This document shows positions 26,326-38,387 of a DNA stretch of 64,000 nucleotides, piece by piece. Each line of letters begins with the position of its first letter. Position 1 is the first letter of the stretch. Source of the stretch: Arctopsyche grandis. Lineage: Eukaryota; Arthropoda; Insecta; Trichoptera; Hydropsychidae. The notes below the pieces were generated by a model. The model searched no databases, had not been told where the DNA came from, and saw only the letters and a program-made list of their open reading frames with translations. The translations under genes were made by a program, and so were the position numbers. The DNA lies in the NCBI RefSeq assembly GCF_051622035.1, contig NC_135358.1:13702001-13766000 (forward strand). Direction: 5' to 3'.

Positions 26326-28235
26326 ATGGAAAAAAGAAAAAATGAACATATGGAAAAAAGAATAAAATAAAATATAAAATATGACAAAAAATAAACAAAT
26401 TGGGTTTGTTGGTTTTTAAGAGTTTCATGATTTTGGTTATAATCAGTAATACTATTCTTAATTACTCAATCACTCAAAGTACAGCAGGGTTAAAATAGTA
26501 TTAATGAAAATTTTAGCATCACAATTCAAGTTTATAGGACTGGTACATATATATGTAGAAGTGTATCCGATCAAACATACAACCAAATTATGCACTATTC
26601 AAATAAAAAAAAATGTAATTTTCATTCAAACAACGCAATTCCGATTGTATTATACAATATGACAAAAAATAAAATATCTCATCGACATACTAGTACGTTA
26701 TATCATAGAGAGTGACTGTAAAATGTGATCACAATGTAGTGTGAAAGTACATATGTACGTATAAAAAAAGTTACATTGCTTTTTTTCAAGTTGTCTCTAC
26801 TAGTCCTGCTCTTATGTAATTTAACCATGACTACTATATAATAATATTAATATTGACCATGCTCAAGTTTAGGCCGAAACCCCTTATCTTATCCAATAGA
26901 AATTTTTCCTTATATTTTCATTAAAATCGAAAGTTTTCCTATTTACTTTTAAAGTATGATCTGCTGTCTTCACGAAATAATATCATTTTTATGCGTATCA
27001 TGTAATAATTTCAAATTATCATCGCAGTTCTTTGAGCGTTTAGAATCCAGTAATCGCTGATGCATTGTTTTGAATGCTAAACGCAACGTATAAATTCGCA
27101 CGCACGCAGAATTGCAATTCAACGACGCGATTTGCATTAAAACAACATTAAAATACATAAGATACTATGCCGTAGTAGTAGAATCGTGAGAGTATATCGA
27201 ATTTCGGTGAACTAAAACATGGGTATTTGATTTTATTTTCATTTCGATCGTGTCATTTTGATGTTCGCTAATTTGCATTCGTCGACCGTAGAAAATTATA
27301 TCAGTGGCGAATTTGCAATGCCATATTATTCAACGGCAATAACTCTACAATGTCGTGATCGAGCGGCTAACGGTGAAAATTACGTCTGCGCGGTTTATGG
27401 AGATTGCGTTTTGTTTTTCTCGTCAAATTCGCATCCGTCGAAAAGATTGCGAACTGTTCTATGTAACATCAAACGAGCCGCCATGGAGTGCTGTTCCCGC
27501 CAAAAACGGAAAAAGCTCACCTTTTAAATGCCACACCTGTTTGCGGACGTGCTCTTCCACCATTTTCCACACTTTGTGCAATAAAATTTAATTGATGGAT
27601 TCCATTTATATTTTTATTTGTTGCGACGGTTCATATTGACCGTGACTTTCACTCGCTAATTTCGGTAGAAGAGGAGAGAGCAGACGGAAGAGGACCTCCG
27701 CTCATTCAAGAGTTTCTAATTCTTTGACACTATTAATACACGTAGAATGTTATCAATCACGTGTGAAATAAAATTATGCTAAGATTATTTAAATAGTTCT
27801 TGATTGTTCTGCCATTTGATACCTACAGTATTGGGTGGCTTTGTAGACGTTAATCGAAAATTCCATAATAATGTTTAATTCAGCGTCGACTACTTCTGAA
27901 AGGTATTGGAATTCATAGCGTAATAAAAATACCTTGAATATGCCTAAAAAACCTACTAGATCTTATAAATAAAGATAGTAAAGCATACCTTTACTATCTT
28001 TATTTTATCAGACATTGAATCATTTTTCGTGAACAAGATTTTTGTAACACGTATTTTCTAACAAGAAAAAAAAACAAATATTCTATTCAATATGGTTCCA
28101 AACTAAGAAAATTCTAAAGAATAGTCAAAAGAAGGATTGCATCTCAATCACTATCGTTTTATATTATTAACAGTTACTATCCTTGGCTCTATCCTAGTAC
28201 CTACATACTGGGATCACTACTTCATAATTCCCTCG
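26326..28235. other. Gene-free DNA with GC island 27240-27660
   Basis: The island at 27240-27660 has two overlapping plus-strand frames of 89 and 78 codons; neither looks like a known protein. A perfect 17-bp-stem hairpin (AAATAAAGATAGTAAAG, 5-base loop) lies at 27967-28005. It is short and AT-rich, so a microRNA is not claimed. Confidence 0.4.
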
Positions 28236-28239
28236 AGTT

Positions 28240-28765
28240 ATGACGTACATAGATTATATTTGGGGAAATATTTCTATAAGTTTGTTGTCAAACAATTTCT
28301 ATAAGTTTGGTGACAATCCTCAAATTCTTGCAATTCAACTGAGCTTCAATGCAATTCAATTGAGTTTCAATGTTCCCAAGCAAACCCAGGTAGGCACATG
28401 GGATGCCGCAGTTTGTTCTCTTCTCCTGTGGCACTTACCAATCCGATGGCTTCGTCACCTGTTGCGAGGGACATGAAGCTCCTCAACCAGATTTCTCTTA
28501 ACTTGGATTTTTTTAATCTAAAATATGCTGATCTGGTTGAGGGATTGCTTAATTTGAAATCGTAAACGTGTTCTATAGGTATTATTGTATTTGTTTGTGG
28601 TTTATTTGTTTCATATTTATGTTTATTTTGTTTTTTTTGTCATGTTTTATTTCCATTCTTATATATATTTTTTTTTTTTTTGTTTACCATAGTGACGACT
28701 TGGATCTACTTTTCAAGACAACATTTCTTTAAGTAAATATAAAATACATAACACCTATAACTTCA
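28240..28765 (+). mobile_element. LINE 3' end, copy 2
   Basis: Second copy of the element at 7320-7830: TTGTTCTCTTCTCCTGTGGC, GATCTGGTTGAGGGATTGCTTAA and an AT-rich 3' UTR with a long T run. One frame keeps the Jockey/CR1-type tail. Several lesions; only the last few hundred bases remain. Confidence 0.55.
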
Positions 28766-30105
28766 AATTTTTAATAATAATAATTTGTATTCGAGAAAAT
28801 GGGGGGAACAGTACAATCCCTATCGTCTATATAAACAATGTATAGATAAAATAAATATAATAATAACGATATAATAATGATGACAATAATAATATACTAG
28901 ATTAGATAATAAACAAATAATTTAAATAATGAATTAATCAATTAATCAATCAATATAAAATTGAGTGGGAAATATAATTCAACATTAATATCTAAAAATG
29001 CAGGGAATGCATCTAAATTTATATGGAGATGGTCAAGTGTTATACGAATGATTGCATTGAATGCTAGTCGCATTGAATGCAAATAATGGTTTTGAACAGC
29101 TTCTAAAAACGTCAGAATCGTCGTTAATTTCTTGACTAGCTAAAAGTATCGACTTGATACATATTTTGAAGATGATTTATTTAAATCCGCATCTACTCTT
29201 TAATAAACAAATCAGCATTACCCCTCAAATATGTACATATACATATGTATATATGTTGGAACGTGTACATACAAATAAATGCATACATATAAATATAGTC
29301 AATCGAAAGTTGCTTAAACTTGAGTTGCATCGTAAACGTGTGCAGAAATGTAGTTAAAAGTCGAACGAGACGAGATACGGTATCGTCGCTTATGCAATCC
29401 GAAGAAGAGTCGATTCCGAACCTTGTGCAATCGCAAACAAGGAAAGGCTGCACTTGTTGCATTTGCCATGCATCATCGCATCGAAGATTTAACGCCAATC
29501 CGAAAACGTTCAAAGAGGACCTTAGATGCAAATTTGGGTTCGCGTTCACCATTTTAAGATGGTTTAATTGGCACCGATTAAATGTGAAGAAGATACAATC
29601 GGGTCAAGGTGATGCACCTCGTTCAATTTCACAAGGTAAATCAGATTACTCGCGCAAACTGCACAGATGCAACTTCTCCGTGTTCCATAACGACTTACGT
29701 ACACTAAATCATGTTTTATTTTTTTTAGACGTGATGAGAGTACACGATCTATGTACTATACTTATTATAATTCTTTTCGGTATTCGCCAACAGCATGATC
29801 CGAGGGTCCCCCGTGGTCGAGAACTTAACATAATCAAAGTCATTGGTATTCAAACGTCTACCCACGACTGGAAAGTGAAATTATTATTTCGAATCGTCTA
29901 TATTCCGATTCATAAATAATCAAACAGGTGAAATTGGCACGAGAAAATTATCGACAACTGATTTACAACTCGAACGATCAATTTAATAATAATTTGAACA
30001 CTGTCAAGCGTTACGTCCATGACAAATTAATGGTGGAGCTTTATTTCCATATTTATTCGCGTGTGTTTAAATTCGATATAAATACTTAATAAGCAAAAAA
30101 TTGCC
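28766..30105. other. Gene-free DNA with a 199-codon open frame
   Basis: A plus-strand frame runs from 29320 to 29919. The first 330 bp are GC-richer and include CTCCICHASSHRR; the rest is AT-rich. A 119-codon frame overlaps on the minus strand. I recognise no domain. It may be a chance opening in one of the GC islands or an orphan exon. Confidence 0.3.
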
Positions 30106-30109
30106 GACA

Positions 30110-30390
30110 ATGCAGTTTGGTTTTACTCAATTTCCAGTATTGTTAATGAGATTCCAATACCAGTACTACCGAAACCCTTTTTTAGAATCAAAATACAACC
30201 TTCAATACTATCAGTAGTACCGAAATATATTAATTTTAATTTGATGCTAGTTAAATGGTTTTGAATTTAGAAAAAAAAATATTATCAGCTAGTTTGTACA
30301 TATATGTATGTAAGTGACACTCGACATCCTTTTTGACCTGCTATATAAAGGAGCAGCTAAGTGTCATAAATTTAAAATCAATTTACTGAC
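30110..30390. repeat. Interspersed repeat V, copy 2
   Basis: Matches copy 1 at 23.3 kb: CCAGTACTACCGAAACCC, TATCAGTAGTACCG, ATTATCAGCTAGTTTGTA, CGACATCCTTTTTGACCTG, GTGTCATAAATTTAAAATC. The following SINE is inserted just behind it. Confidence 0.5.
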
Positions 30391-30394
30391 GAAT

Positions 30395-30855
30395 GTTTTT
30401 ATTTTATTTTATTATATACATACATATATACCAGGAAGGCCTAATAGGTATACCCCAATGCACCTTCCTGGCCAATTACAAACAATGCAGCATTTTTACT
30501 ACATAAGTCACTGAATTATGAGACACTGAAAACTCTAAATTAACAAGACATCTATGAATTTTACCTTGTACATAAATTTTATTGTACATAAATCATACTC
30601 AAATAGTAGTGACATAGTAGGTAAGAAGGTTTTTAGCCAATTTAGTCGAGGAACCGTTTCAATAATGAAATCAGATAAATTGGTAAACTTTAATAGGTAA
30701 CAAACGACTTGGAATCACAAATATCTAAGTTCGACCAACAGCATTACGGATTATACTCGGAATAAATTATTTTCAATCTAGGCCAGCTCACGGAATCGAA
30801 CCCGGTGACATCTCGGTGATAAGTATATAAGCAACCACCGAGCTATGTTACTGGC
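30395..30855 (-). repeat. SINE, full-length, reverse orientation
   Basis: From its 3' tail (TTTTATTTTATT) through the hairpin module (ACCAGGAAGGCCTAATAGG ... GCACCTTCCTGGCC), the core (AACCGTTTCAATAATGAAATC) and the head (GCAACCACCGAGCTATGTTACTGGC). It abuts repeat X at 30856 with the same junction found in the opposite orientation at 32943/32944. Confidence 0.85.
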
Positions 30856-31088
30856 ATTTTGACAAGTTTCTCCTACATTTCTTAAAATATGGTAATCACC
30901 GTTACCGATCACTGTCCAACCTATGTCAATACAAGAATGAAATATCATCGATAACCCTCCAGGGGGTGAGGCTTACTAGGGGACGCTGCTATACAAATTT
31001 AGCGTACTTACATCTAGAGTTTTTTTATTGCATGGGCAAAACCTCTGTGTGTTTTCCTGAATTCTTTCCCTTTCCCTCATAACAAATA
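30856..31088 (+). repeat. Interspersed repeat X, copy 2
   Basis: Begins ATTTTGACAAGTTTCTCC directly next to the SINE head and runs through GTTACCGATCACTGTCC, CTCCAGGGGGTGAGGC, GCGTACTTACATCTAGAG to CCCTCATAACAAATACC. See the note on the X-SINE compound. Confidence 0.75.
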
Positions 31089-31250
31089 CCAGGTTGAATT
31101 GGACTCACAAATATCCAAGTCTAACCAGCATCACTACAGATTATACTCAGATTAAATTCTTTTCAATCGAGGTTAGCTCACGGGATCGAACTCGGTGACC
31201 TCTCGGTGCTTAGCATTAACGCAGCCACCGAGCTATGCTAATGGCTGGAT
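31089..31250 (-). repeat. SINE fragment, 5' half, reverse orientation
   Basis: CCAGGTTGAATTGGACTCAC ... TCCAAGTCTAACCAGCATCAC ... CACGGGATCGAACTCGG ... GCAGCCACCGAGCTATGC is the SINE head and start of the core, read in reverse. The 3' half is absent. Confidence 0.8.
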
Positions 31251-32575
31251 AGCTCGTTAAGTAGCTTATATAATACTAGTAGACATAATAAAACTCTGTA
31301 TTTGAGCTTATTTATAATCAGATCTATGTACTTCATGTTTACTACACAGTCATGATCTAAATTTTCCCAAATTCAGTTGAGAAATTTTCATTTTAGTTTA
31401 ATGCTCTGTTATTTTTCCATCTCATTCTAAAAACTGACCCTGGACGGAGCCGATTAATTAAAGCTGGTATACAAATTGAATCCATCAATTAGTGCTAGAA
31501 ACACATGTTTCAGCTGTCTGAAAGTTGATTCAAGCAAGGTTTTGAAAACTAGCGAGTGGGTTAGAGAAAAAATTAGCCCACACATGCGACCTTCTGGAAT
31601 TGGACGCGGTGTCCAAATTAGACGACCAACACTTATGTCAATTATGTCGTAACTTCTTTTATACAGATTCGCATAATAAGATGCGACCTTTTCGTTCAAC
31701 CTCAACACACAAATCAAAAAGAGTCTACATACATACAATAGTTCCTGAGGATCCACATCAATTCTCGATTCGCTGTTGCTTTCAACGATTCAAAACCGTG
31801 AAAGTGTTTCATTAATATGGCTCACTCCTTCAGTTTTGCAACCCGGCCATAATTCCAATGCGAATAGGTGATCCATGAACTATGCGAACCTTGAAGAAGT
31901 TTATGAAGATTGGGAAAGTGGGTCACAAATTAATGAGAACTTGTAAAGTTGCAACTGACCGATCGTATTTGAAAGCAAAAAAAATCTATCGCCGTTAGAA
32001 CGTGCTTTGTATATTTAATGAATTAATGAAAATAAAAAAAAAGGAATTAAAACGTATCTAAGTTTTACTCACTTGTTTCATAATCGCATTTACGTATATT
32101 TATTTTACAATATAGGATTCTTTATATGCGAAGAATTTACACAATTGGAAACTTTTTCATAATATTACTAGCATATAATACATAAAATGTATTAATGTGT
32201 ACATGTTAATAGTAGGATAATAAGTTGCCAAATTGAAGTTTTCTCCTAATCAAACAAAAAAAATATTTACAATTTATATTTTGCCCAATTCCGGTTACAT
32301 ACAGAATATTATTTTAAACAAAACAAATTTCTCTGTAAAGAAATGTCAATAGTGTGTGGTGGCTTTTGAGTCACCGTTCACGGTTATAAAGGAGACATTT
32401 AAAAAATGGCGAAAGTTAATTCTGAAAAACAGTCGAGAAAACATGCAAAATTTTCCACAGACAATTTTATGGTAATTCAATAGTATTTCTATTGCAATAC
32501 AAACGCAGCACACTATTTCAAATGAAAATTCTACTGAGTGATATTCCACTCAATTTTCAAATAAATACATACATA
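31251..32575. other. Gene-free AT-rich DNA
   Basis: No supported gene. A 100-codon minus-strand frame (31454-31756) and a short plus-strand peptide NLEEVYEDWESGSQINENL near 31889 are unrecognised. Confidence 0.45.
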
Positions 32576-32577
32576 CC

Positions 32578-32703
<126 letters not shown>

Positions 32704-32711
32704 CATATATA

Positions 32712-32943
32712 CTTATTCATGTAGAAACAATACCTGGTTTTGGTTATGAGGATGGAAAGAATTAAGGCAAAGACACACAGAAAGTACTCCGGTACGCTAA
32801 ATCTGTACCGCAGCGTCCCTTAGCAAGCCTCACCCCCTGAAGTGTTATCGATGATATTTCTTCATTGTATTGACATAGGTTTGACAGTGGTCGATAATAT
32901 TACCATATTTGAATAAATATAGGAAAAACTTGTCAAAATGCCA
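32712..32943 (-). repeat. Interspersed repeat X, copy 3
   Basis: Reverse of copy 2: CCTGGTTTTGGTTATGAGG, AAAGACACACAGAAAG, TACTCCGGTACGCTAAATC, CTCACCCCCTGAAGTG, GAAAAACTTGTCAAAAT, then immediately the SINE head. Confidence 0.75.
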
Positions 32944-33300
32944 GCAGCATAGCTCGGTGGTTACGTTTATACTTATACATCGAGAGGTTGCCGAGTCGAT
33001 CCCGTGGGTTGACCTCGATTGAAAAGAATTTATTCCGAGTAAAATTTGTAGTGCTGTTGGTCACACTTGGATATTTGTGACTCTAAGTCGATCTTTTCCT
33101 ATCAGAGTTTGCCAATTTATCTGATTTCATTGTTGAAACGGTTCCTCCATAAATTTGGCAAAAACCATTCTATCCACTGTGTCACCACTAATTGAATATG
33201 ATTTAAAAAAATTATATTCTTTAAATTTATATATGTACAAGTTTAATACCATAGATGTTGCTCAGGAGAAACCCGTAATGACATCATGGGGAGTAATATT
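32944..33300 (+). repeat. SINE copy with variant 3' part
   Basis: Head GCCAGCAGCATAGCTCGGTGG, box B-like CGAGTCGATCCCG, core CACTTGGATATTTGTGACTC ... TCATTGTTGAAACGGTTCC. Instead of the hairpin module it continues ACAAGTTTAATACCATAG ... GACATCATGG, a 3' part also seen at 6330-6395. Confidence 0.8.
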
Positions 33301-33686
33301 TTTTTTAAAAAGAAGAAAAATAATAATTGCGGATGCACATGCGAAGTCAGTTGCATATACACCCGAATTCCATATGAGCTGCCTTGTATTGTTAAGGTTC
33401 GCCTCTCACCGCTGGATTCCACGTACGCGTCCCGTGCCGAACTTTTGAATGCATTCTTACCATTAGTATATTCCAGCTTAAATTCAGAAGTCAATACTTC
33501 TGCAAACCCACATATAATACATATCAAATATCATTACTTTTCATTTGCGTTTTGATTTACTTTGTAAAGAACTTGTGAAAAAACGATATTGGTCACTCAT
33601 TTGGATAATAAGAGTCTTACTGCATTGTCGTCTGTATTGATTGAGGAATTACATTAATCCACAAAAAAACTAGATATGTTCATATG
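33301..33686. other. Gene-free DNA
   Basis: Two overlapping frames of 97 and 89 codons and one reverse frame of 94, none recognisable. Confidence 0.4.
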
Positions 33687-33695
33687 TATTGTATG

Positions 33696-33986
33696 GGTCT
33701 ACCTCACGGGCCGGAATGTGAAATTACCGAAAACGCAAATATCGAAAATCGAAAGATCTTAAGTCGAAAGATCAAAAAAAAAGGGTGCATGGTAACCGAC
33801 ACATAGTCACTTAATTTGCGCGAGCAGGATACAACAGGAACAAGAGGAACAAGCTTTTCCTCCCGTATTCTGCGCGCGCACATTAATAATTTTGATCTTT
33901 CGACTTAAGATCTTTCGATTTTCGATCTTTGCCTTCCAATATTTGCGTTTTCGGTAATTTCACATTCCGGCTCGTCACGGAGACCG
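33696..33986. mobile_element. Palindromic MITE, MULE-like, copy A
   Basis: Long inverted repeat. The left end runs GGGTCTACCTCACGGGCCGG and on through ATCGAAAATCGAAAGATCTT; the right end in reverse runs CGGTCTCCGTGACGAGCCGG with the same interior. GTATTGTAT occurs directly outside both ends (33687-33695 and 33987-33995). Copy B lies 1 kb away. Long arms with 9-10 bp duplications are typical of Mutator-like elements. Confidence 0.75.
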
Positions 33987-33995
33987 GTATTGTAT

Positions 33996-34988
33996 AATAA
34001 ACGTTTATGATTGACACTTCCAATCCATTCCTCTTTTCCTCAAAACTCCTCCACTTTCAAAAGTGAAAGCTCAGAATCGTAGATGTTATAGAAACTGATT
34101 TCTAGATAGACTATATTCTGAAGTTAAATTATTCGAATTGTTGAATGATCGCATCATGAAACTAATTGCTAATTTAATACGAATTCACACATTTGTCATT
34201 ACGATTGCTCATAAATCAAGATTGCAACGTTAATCAACGTGAATCGGTATGACCTAGAGAAAAATTATTGTATGTAAATATAATTTTGACCCACAGATCA
34301 TTGAATACCATTCACATCGAACGCTTTTGGGTCAGATGCATCTTCACCGGCCGGTGAGTGGAAGATATGAGTTTGGCAGATGTTTTCTGCAACTTCCGGT
34401 GATGGACTTGGCAAGCGAACGGCATTGACCCGATGACTTTGGCGGTGAACGAACTTCCGGCGTGAAAAGTGCGCGTGCGCAATCGTCCGCGCTTTCACCT
34501 CTGCCCGCGGCGCGACTACCAAAAACCGAAGAATTCCATCGGACATGGACACGTAGCAGACATTTTTCATCGCATCGCCATCCACAGTCACCAAAACGAA
34601 AGAGAAATTGACGAAAAAGCACGGCGACACAACGGCAAAAACGCATTCGACACGGCCGTAACTGAAATCAAAACACCAATACAAAATAAACAATTAAAAC
34701 AATCGACATAGAAATTTTCAAAAAATATGAATACATAGTTAATTCAATTTGACGGTACTTTGGAATTGAAAAGAAAATATAATTAAATTTCTCTTACAAT
34801 GAATCAATATCTAAAATAAGACATTAGCAAAATAAGACATAGAATGCAAAGACAATAAGAAAGTAAAACGTCGACCATACCACGTCCTTAATTTGGCTGT
34901 ACACCCGAAACCTTAATTTTGTTGCCGTTCCTTTCTTCGATATATACATATATTGAGAGAATGTAATACTGAGTGAATGCGACAACAT
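33996..34988. other. Gene-free DNA with GC island 34290-34650
   Basis: The island (ACCGGCCGGTGAG, CTTCCGGCG, CCCGCGGCGCG motifs) is open on both strands for 80-131 codons without recognisable domains. Candidate regulatory DNA or an orphan exon. Confidence 0.4.
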
Positions 34989-34998
34989 ATATCAATAT

Positions 34999-35380
34999 CG
35001 GTCTCCGTGACGAGACAGAATGTTAAATTACAGAGAACACAAATATCGGAAGGCAAAGATCGAAAATCGAAAGATCTTAAGTCGAAAGATCAAAAAAAAA
35101 ATGGTGCATGGTAAACGGTACCTACTCACGTACATACTCACTTAATTTGCGCGAGCAGGATACAACAGGAACAAGAGGAACAGGCTTTTCCTCCCGTATT
35201 AATGTACGCGTGTAGAATACGGGAAGAAAAGCATGTTCCTGTTGTACCCTGCTCGCGTAAATTAAGTGAGTATGTACCGTTTACCATGCACCCTTTTTTT
35301 TTGATCTTTCGATTTTCGATCTTTGCCTTCCGATATTTGTGTTTTCTGTAATTTAACATTCTGTCTCGTCACGTAGACCC
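34999..35380. mobile_element. Palindromic MITE, MULE-like, copy B
   Basis: Almost perfect palindrome with arms of about 170 bp. The left arm runs CGGTCTCCGTGACGAGACAG ... GCGCGAGCAGGATACAACAG ... CCTCCCGTATT. The reverse of the right arm is nearly the same, with one gap of about 17 bp. ATATCAATAT flanks both ends (34989-34998 and 35381-35390). It will fold into a long hairpin when single-stranded or transcribed. Confidence 0.8.
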
Positions 35381-35390
35381 ATATCAATAT

Positions 35391-35844
35391 ATATATTGAG
35401 TGAATGCGGCAGTTGCGCTTCGACCAGATAATACGTATTTTGAATCGACAAAATCAAGGTTTCGTATTCTTCTATTGTCTCCTCCAACACTGGACCAATT
35501 TTTAAAAAAATTTCATCATCGGTATGAGAAAGATACCTTCTGTGCAACTATGCGCGTATTTTTTTTTAAATCGACCGTTAAATAAGCACGCTGGATTCTT
35601 TTCGTGGGTGTAAAAAAGAGGCGATTTTGTAGATGTTTGGCGGCTCCTAGCTCCTATAAAAAATAACTAATCAAAAAAATAAAACGATAAATGCATCCCA
35701 ATGGTGGATATCCATAGCATTTAAAAAAATAATTTCTCTAGTGCCATAATTGAGGAAGGGAGAAGTGTAATACGTTTGTATGGACAAGGCGCTGGTGTCC
35801 AGCCCTCTTAAAGCGTAACTTTAAATGTTGACTAAACCGAGTTG
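35391..35844. other. Gene-free DNA
   Basis: No supported gene between the palindromic element and the piggyBac-like element. Confidence 0.45.
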
Positions 35845-35848
35845 TTAA

Positions 35849-36218
35849 CCCTTTGAATGCTGACCATCGCCGATCGGCGTTTTGCCAACAAGTCCATGGG
35901 CCTGAAAATCGCCAATAGGCGTTGTATTTTGAGCATGTACAAAGTAAACAATACTACCCGCTAAGCCTTTCCAGGTAGCATTGAAAAAAAATACATTGAA
36001 CATGAGTCGTTTGATCTGTGTCATTCATTTGTCAACGTTTCTAAAGATTCGTTGGAAATCCCTAACTGCTGATTATTTTAGATTGTGGCTTGGCATTTAC
36101 ATAGATTGTGAGCATTACATTTTAACAACAGTGAAGAAGGTGAAACTGGTTTTGGAAAAATACATTCATTAATAGATTTCTTTTGTTTATTTCAGCATTT
36201 CGTCGCACTCTCAAAGGG
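35849..36218. mobile_element. piggyBac-like MITE, probable
   Basis: TTAA is followed by CCCTTTGAATGCTGACCATC at the left. The right end in reverse starts CCCTTTGAGAGTGCGACG. The right flank is TTTA rather than TTAA, so one side has mutated or the call is wrong. A 63-codon frame inside is not recognisable. Just outside, CCTTGAGTGCTGACGTC at about 36224 looks like another copy of the same terminus. Confidence 0.45.
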
Positions 36219-36495
36219 TTTATCCTTGAGTGCTGACGTCTTTTGAAAACCCTTTTCTGTTGGCGAAATTATCAGCGTGGCGGGATTTCAACGAAGTGAT
36301 ATGCCGCGTCTCTTTCCACCGTATACGATTAAGGGGAGAAAGAGAGACGGAGCGTGTTAGTGATAATTCACACGCACGCAATAGACAATTATTATATACG
36401 ATATATATGTATATAATAATAATCGTGTGTATGTACATATGTATATATATGTATGTGTACGTACATATATACAGATGTGTGTATGATTAATTGTA

Positions 36496-36575
36496 ATTGG
36501 CCAGGAAGGCGCATTGGGTTTACCTGCTAGGCCTTCCTGGTATAAATATATAAATAAAAATAAAATAAATAAATA
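36496..36575 (+). repeat. SINE fragment, 3' end only
   Basis: GGCCAGGAAGGCGCATTGGG ... TGCTAGGCCTTCCTGG followed by an (AAATA)n-type tail. Confidence 0.8.
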
Positions 36576-38380
36576 GAAATAAAACAAAATATTACAAAAC
36601 AATGTTCCAATTAATTTTTGGCAATATAATATATAGCTTTTGACGGGAACGCGTTCAATTTTGACGGGAAACAAACTAGTACATGTATGTAAAATAAAAG
36701 AACAATAACTTACGATTGAAAGAGTCAACTGGAGTGAATTATGAAAGGTTATCATTTTTATATTCAATCCCTCCAATATATTGCTCCCCTAAATAATTAA
36801 GTCTTATGGAGGATTGCAAAAATTTAAATGGCCAGTTTTTTTCATTACATGATCAGTAACGTTTACGAAAATTAAGTGATAATGAGGTTTTGTATAGATA
36901 CAAATAAAAAACAGGAAATCTCTTTTGTTTTAAGTATTTTTGACAAACAAAATAGTCAAGCTGTTAGTGACCGATACTATAACTTATTGATCATCTATTT
37001 ACTGACCAAATCATACGAAATAAATACAGGCCGAACGGAATTATCACCTTTGCAGTTTGAACAGTTTGTTAAAATCAAAGGCTAATTATTTTTAACAAGC
37101 ATAGAAAATTTTAAGTTTGTTGGAAAAGCCTTCTTTCAGGTTTTTTTTTATTTCTTTTTATATGAAGAAAATGATATATGTAGTGTAGTGACAGACTTTA
37201 CGACTTACTTAAAATGTTTAAGTCAAAGCTTTTATTATGTTTCTAATTTGCAACCCTTTCCCTAATATAGTTATATTAGGAGTAAGTAAAAAAAAGTTAA
37301 ATAAAAAGATGTATCATGCAAAAGATCAGACGGAAAGCATAATGAGTTCTCGTTTCAATTACGAGCAACGAAATCAAAATTTTATTGGTGGAATAAAATC
37401 CGCTTTTAATGCCTGGGAAAATATGTAATAAAATAGGCAATTCGACACGGGAAAATAAATCGAGTGGAAGCACGCTATGATGCAGTCGTCGACAACCTTT
37501 AATGGAAAATAAGCGCCGTCTTCGAATATGAATTATTCATGAAAGATCGTGTCTTATCAATGTCACCAAGTATGTATGTAAGTACGTTCTTGAAGTGTCC
37601 AATTTGAAAACAGCACGTTGAAAGTGTATACATATGTATGTACCTATCCAAAAGAGTAGAAAAGTCACAAGGTTTCAAATCTGTTTTTTTATTTTTTTCA
37701 TCATCGGATGTCCCCCGTTAGCGAAAAAAGGCTTTACGATTTATTTGCGTGCAAAGAAAATAAATTACAAAATACTTTTTGTTCATACAACCGGTTGAGA
37801 CATAATCGTCTTCCTGCATCAATCTTCAAACTGGTTAAACATCAGATTAAACTTTATAATATCCTATATTATTGAGTCATTTACTCTTTTTTTAATTAAT
37901 AAAAAATATTATACTACATCCGTATAGGTATGTTGTCATGCAAAAAAGAAAACTAAATACAGATGTACACATATCTATCTTGTTATTCGATTTCTTCAAC
38001 AATAGAAATTTTTGCAATACCTATACTGAAGTATTGTACATATACATATTATAATCCTCGAATCAATCAATACTGAATAGTATTTAACAATCAATTTTAT
38101 ATTCAACGTGTAATTTTTACTCCCAATACATGTCATTTTTATTATTTACATACATATGGAAGCATCCGCCAAAAAAATGAGACGCTTTTGCAATAAAATG
38201 ATAAAAAAAAACGACACTCAAAACCTGAATGCAAGATGTGATGTAAGACAACTCATAAATATCATGTTCACAGCAAATAATAACGGTAAAAAGTGGTGGG
38301 TAATTCGATCATTTTATTCGATGACATTTAATACCATTCCTTCATTCACATTCATGAGTAGTACAAAGATTCAAATAAAA
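36576..38380. other. Gene-free AT-rich DNA
   Basis: No recognisable gene. A 69-codon frame (36876-37085, ending LSPLQFEQFVKIKG) has a protein-like composition but no identified family. Confidence 0.4.
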
Positions 38381-38387
38381 ACTAGAT

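Noticed and set aside
25912-26349. 145-codon minus-strand frame
   Set aside because: Low-complexity Phe/Leu/Ser content and overlap with repeat Y; no domain seen.
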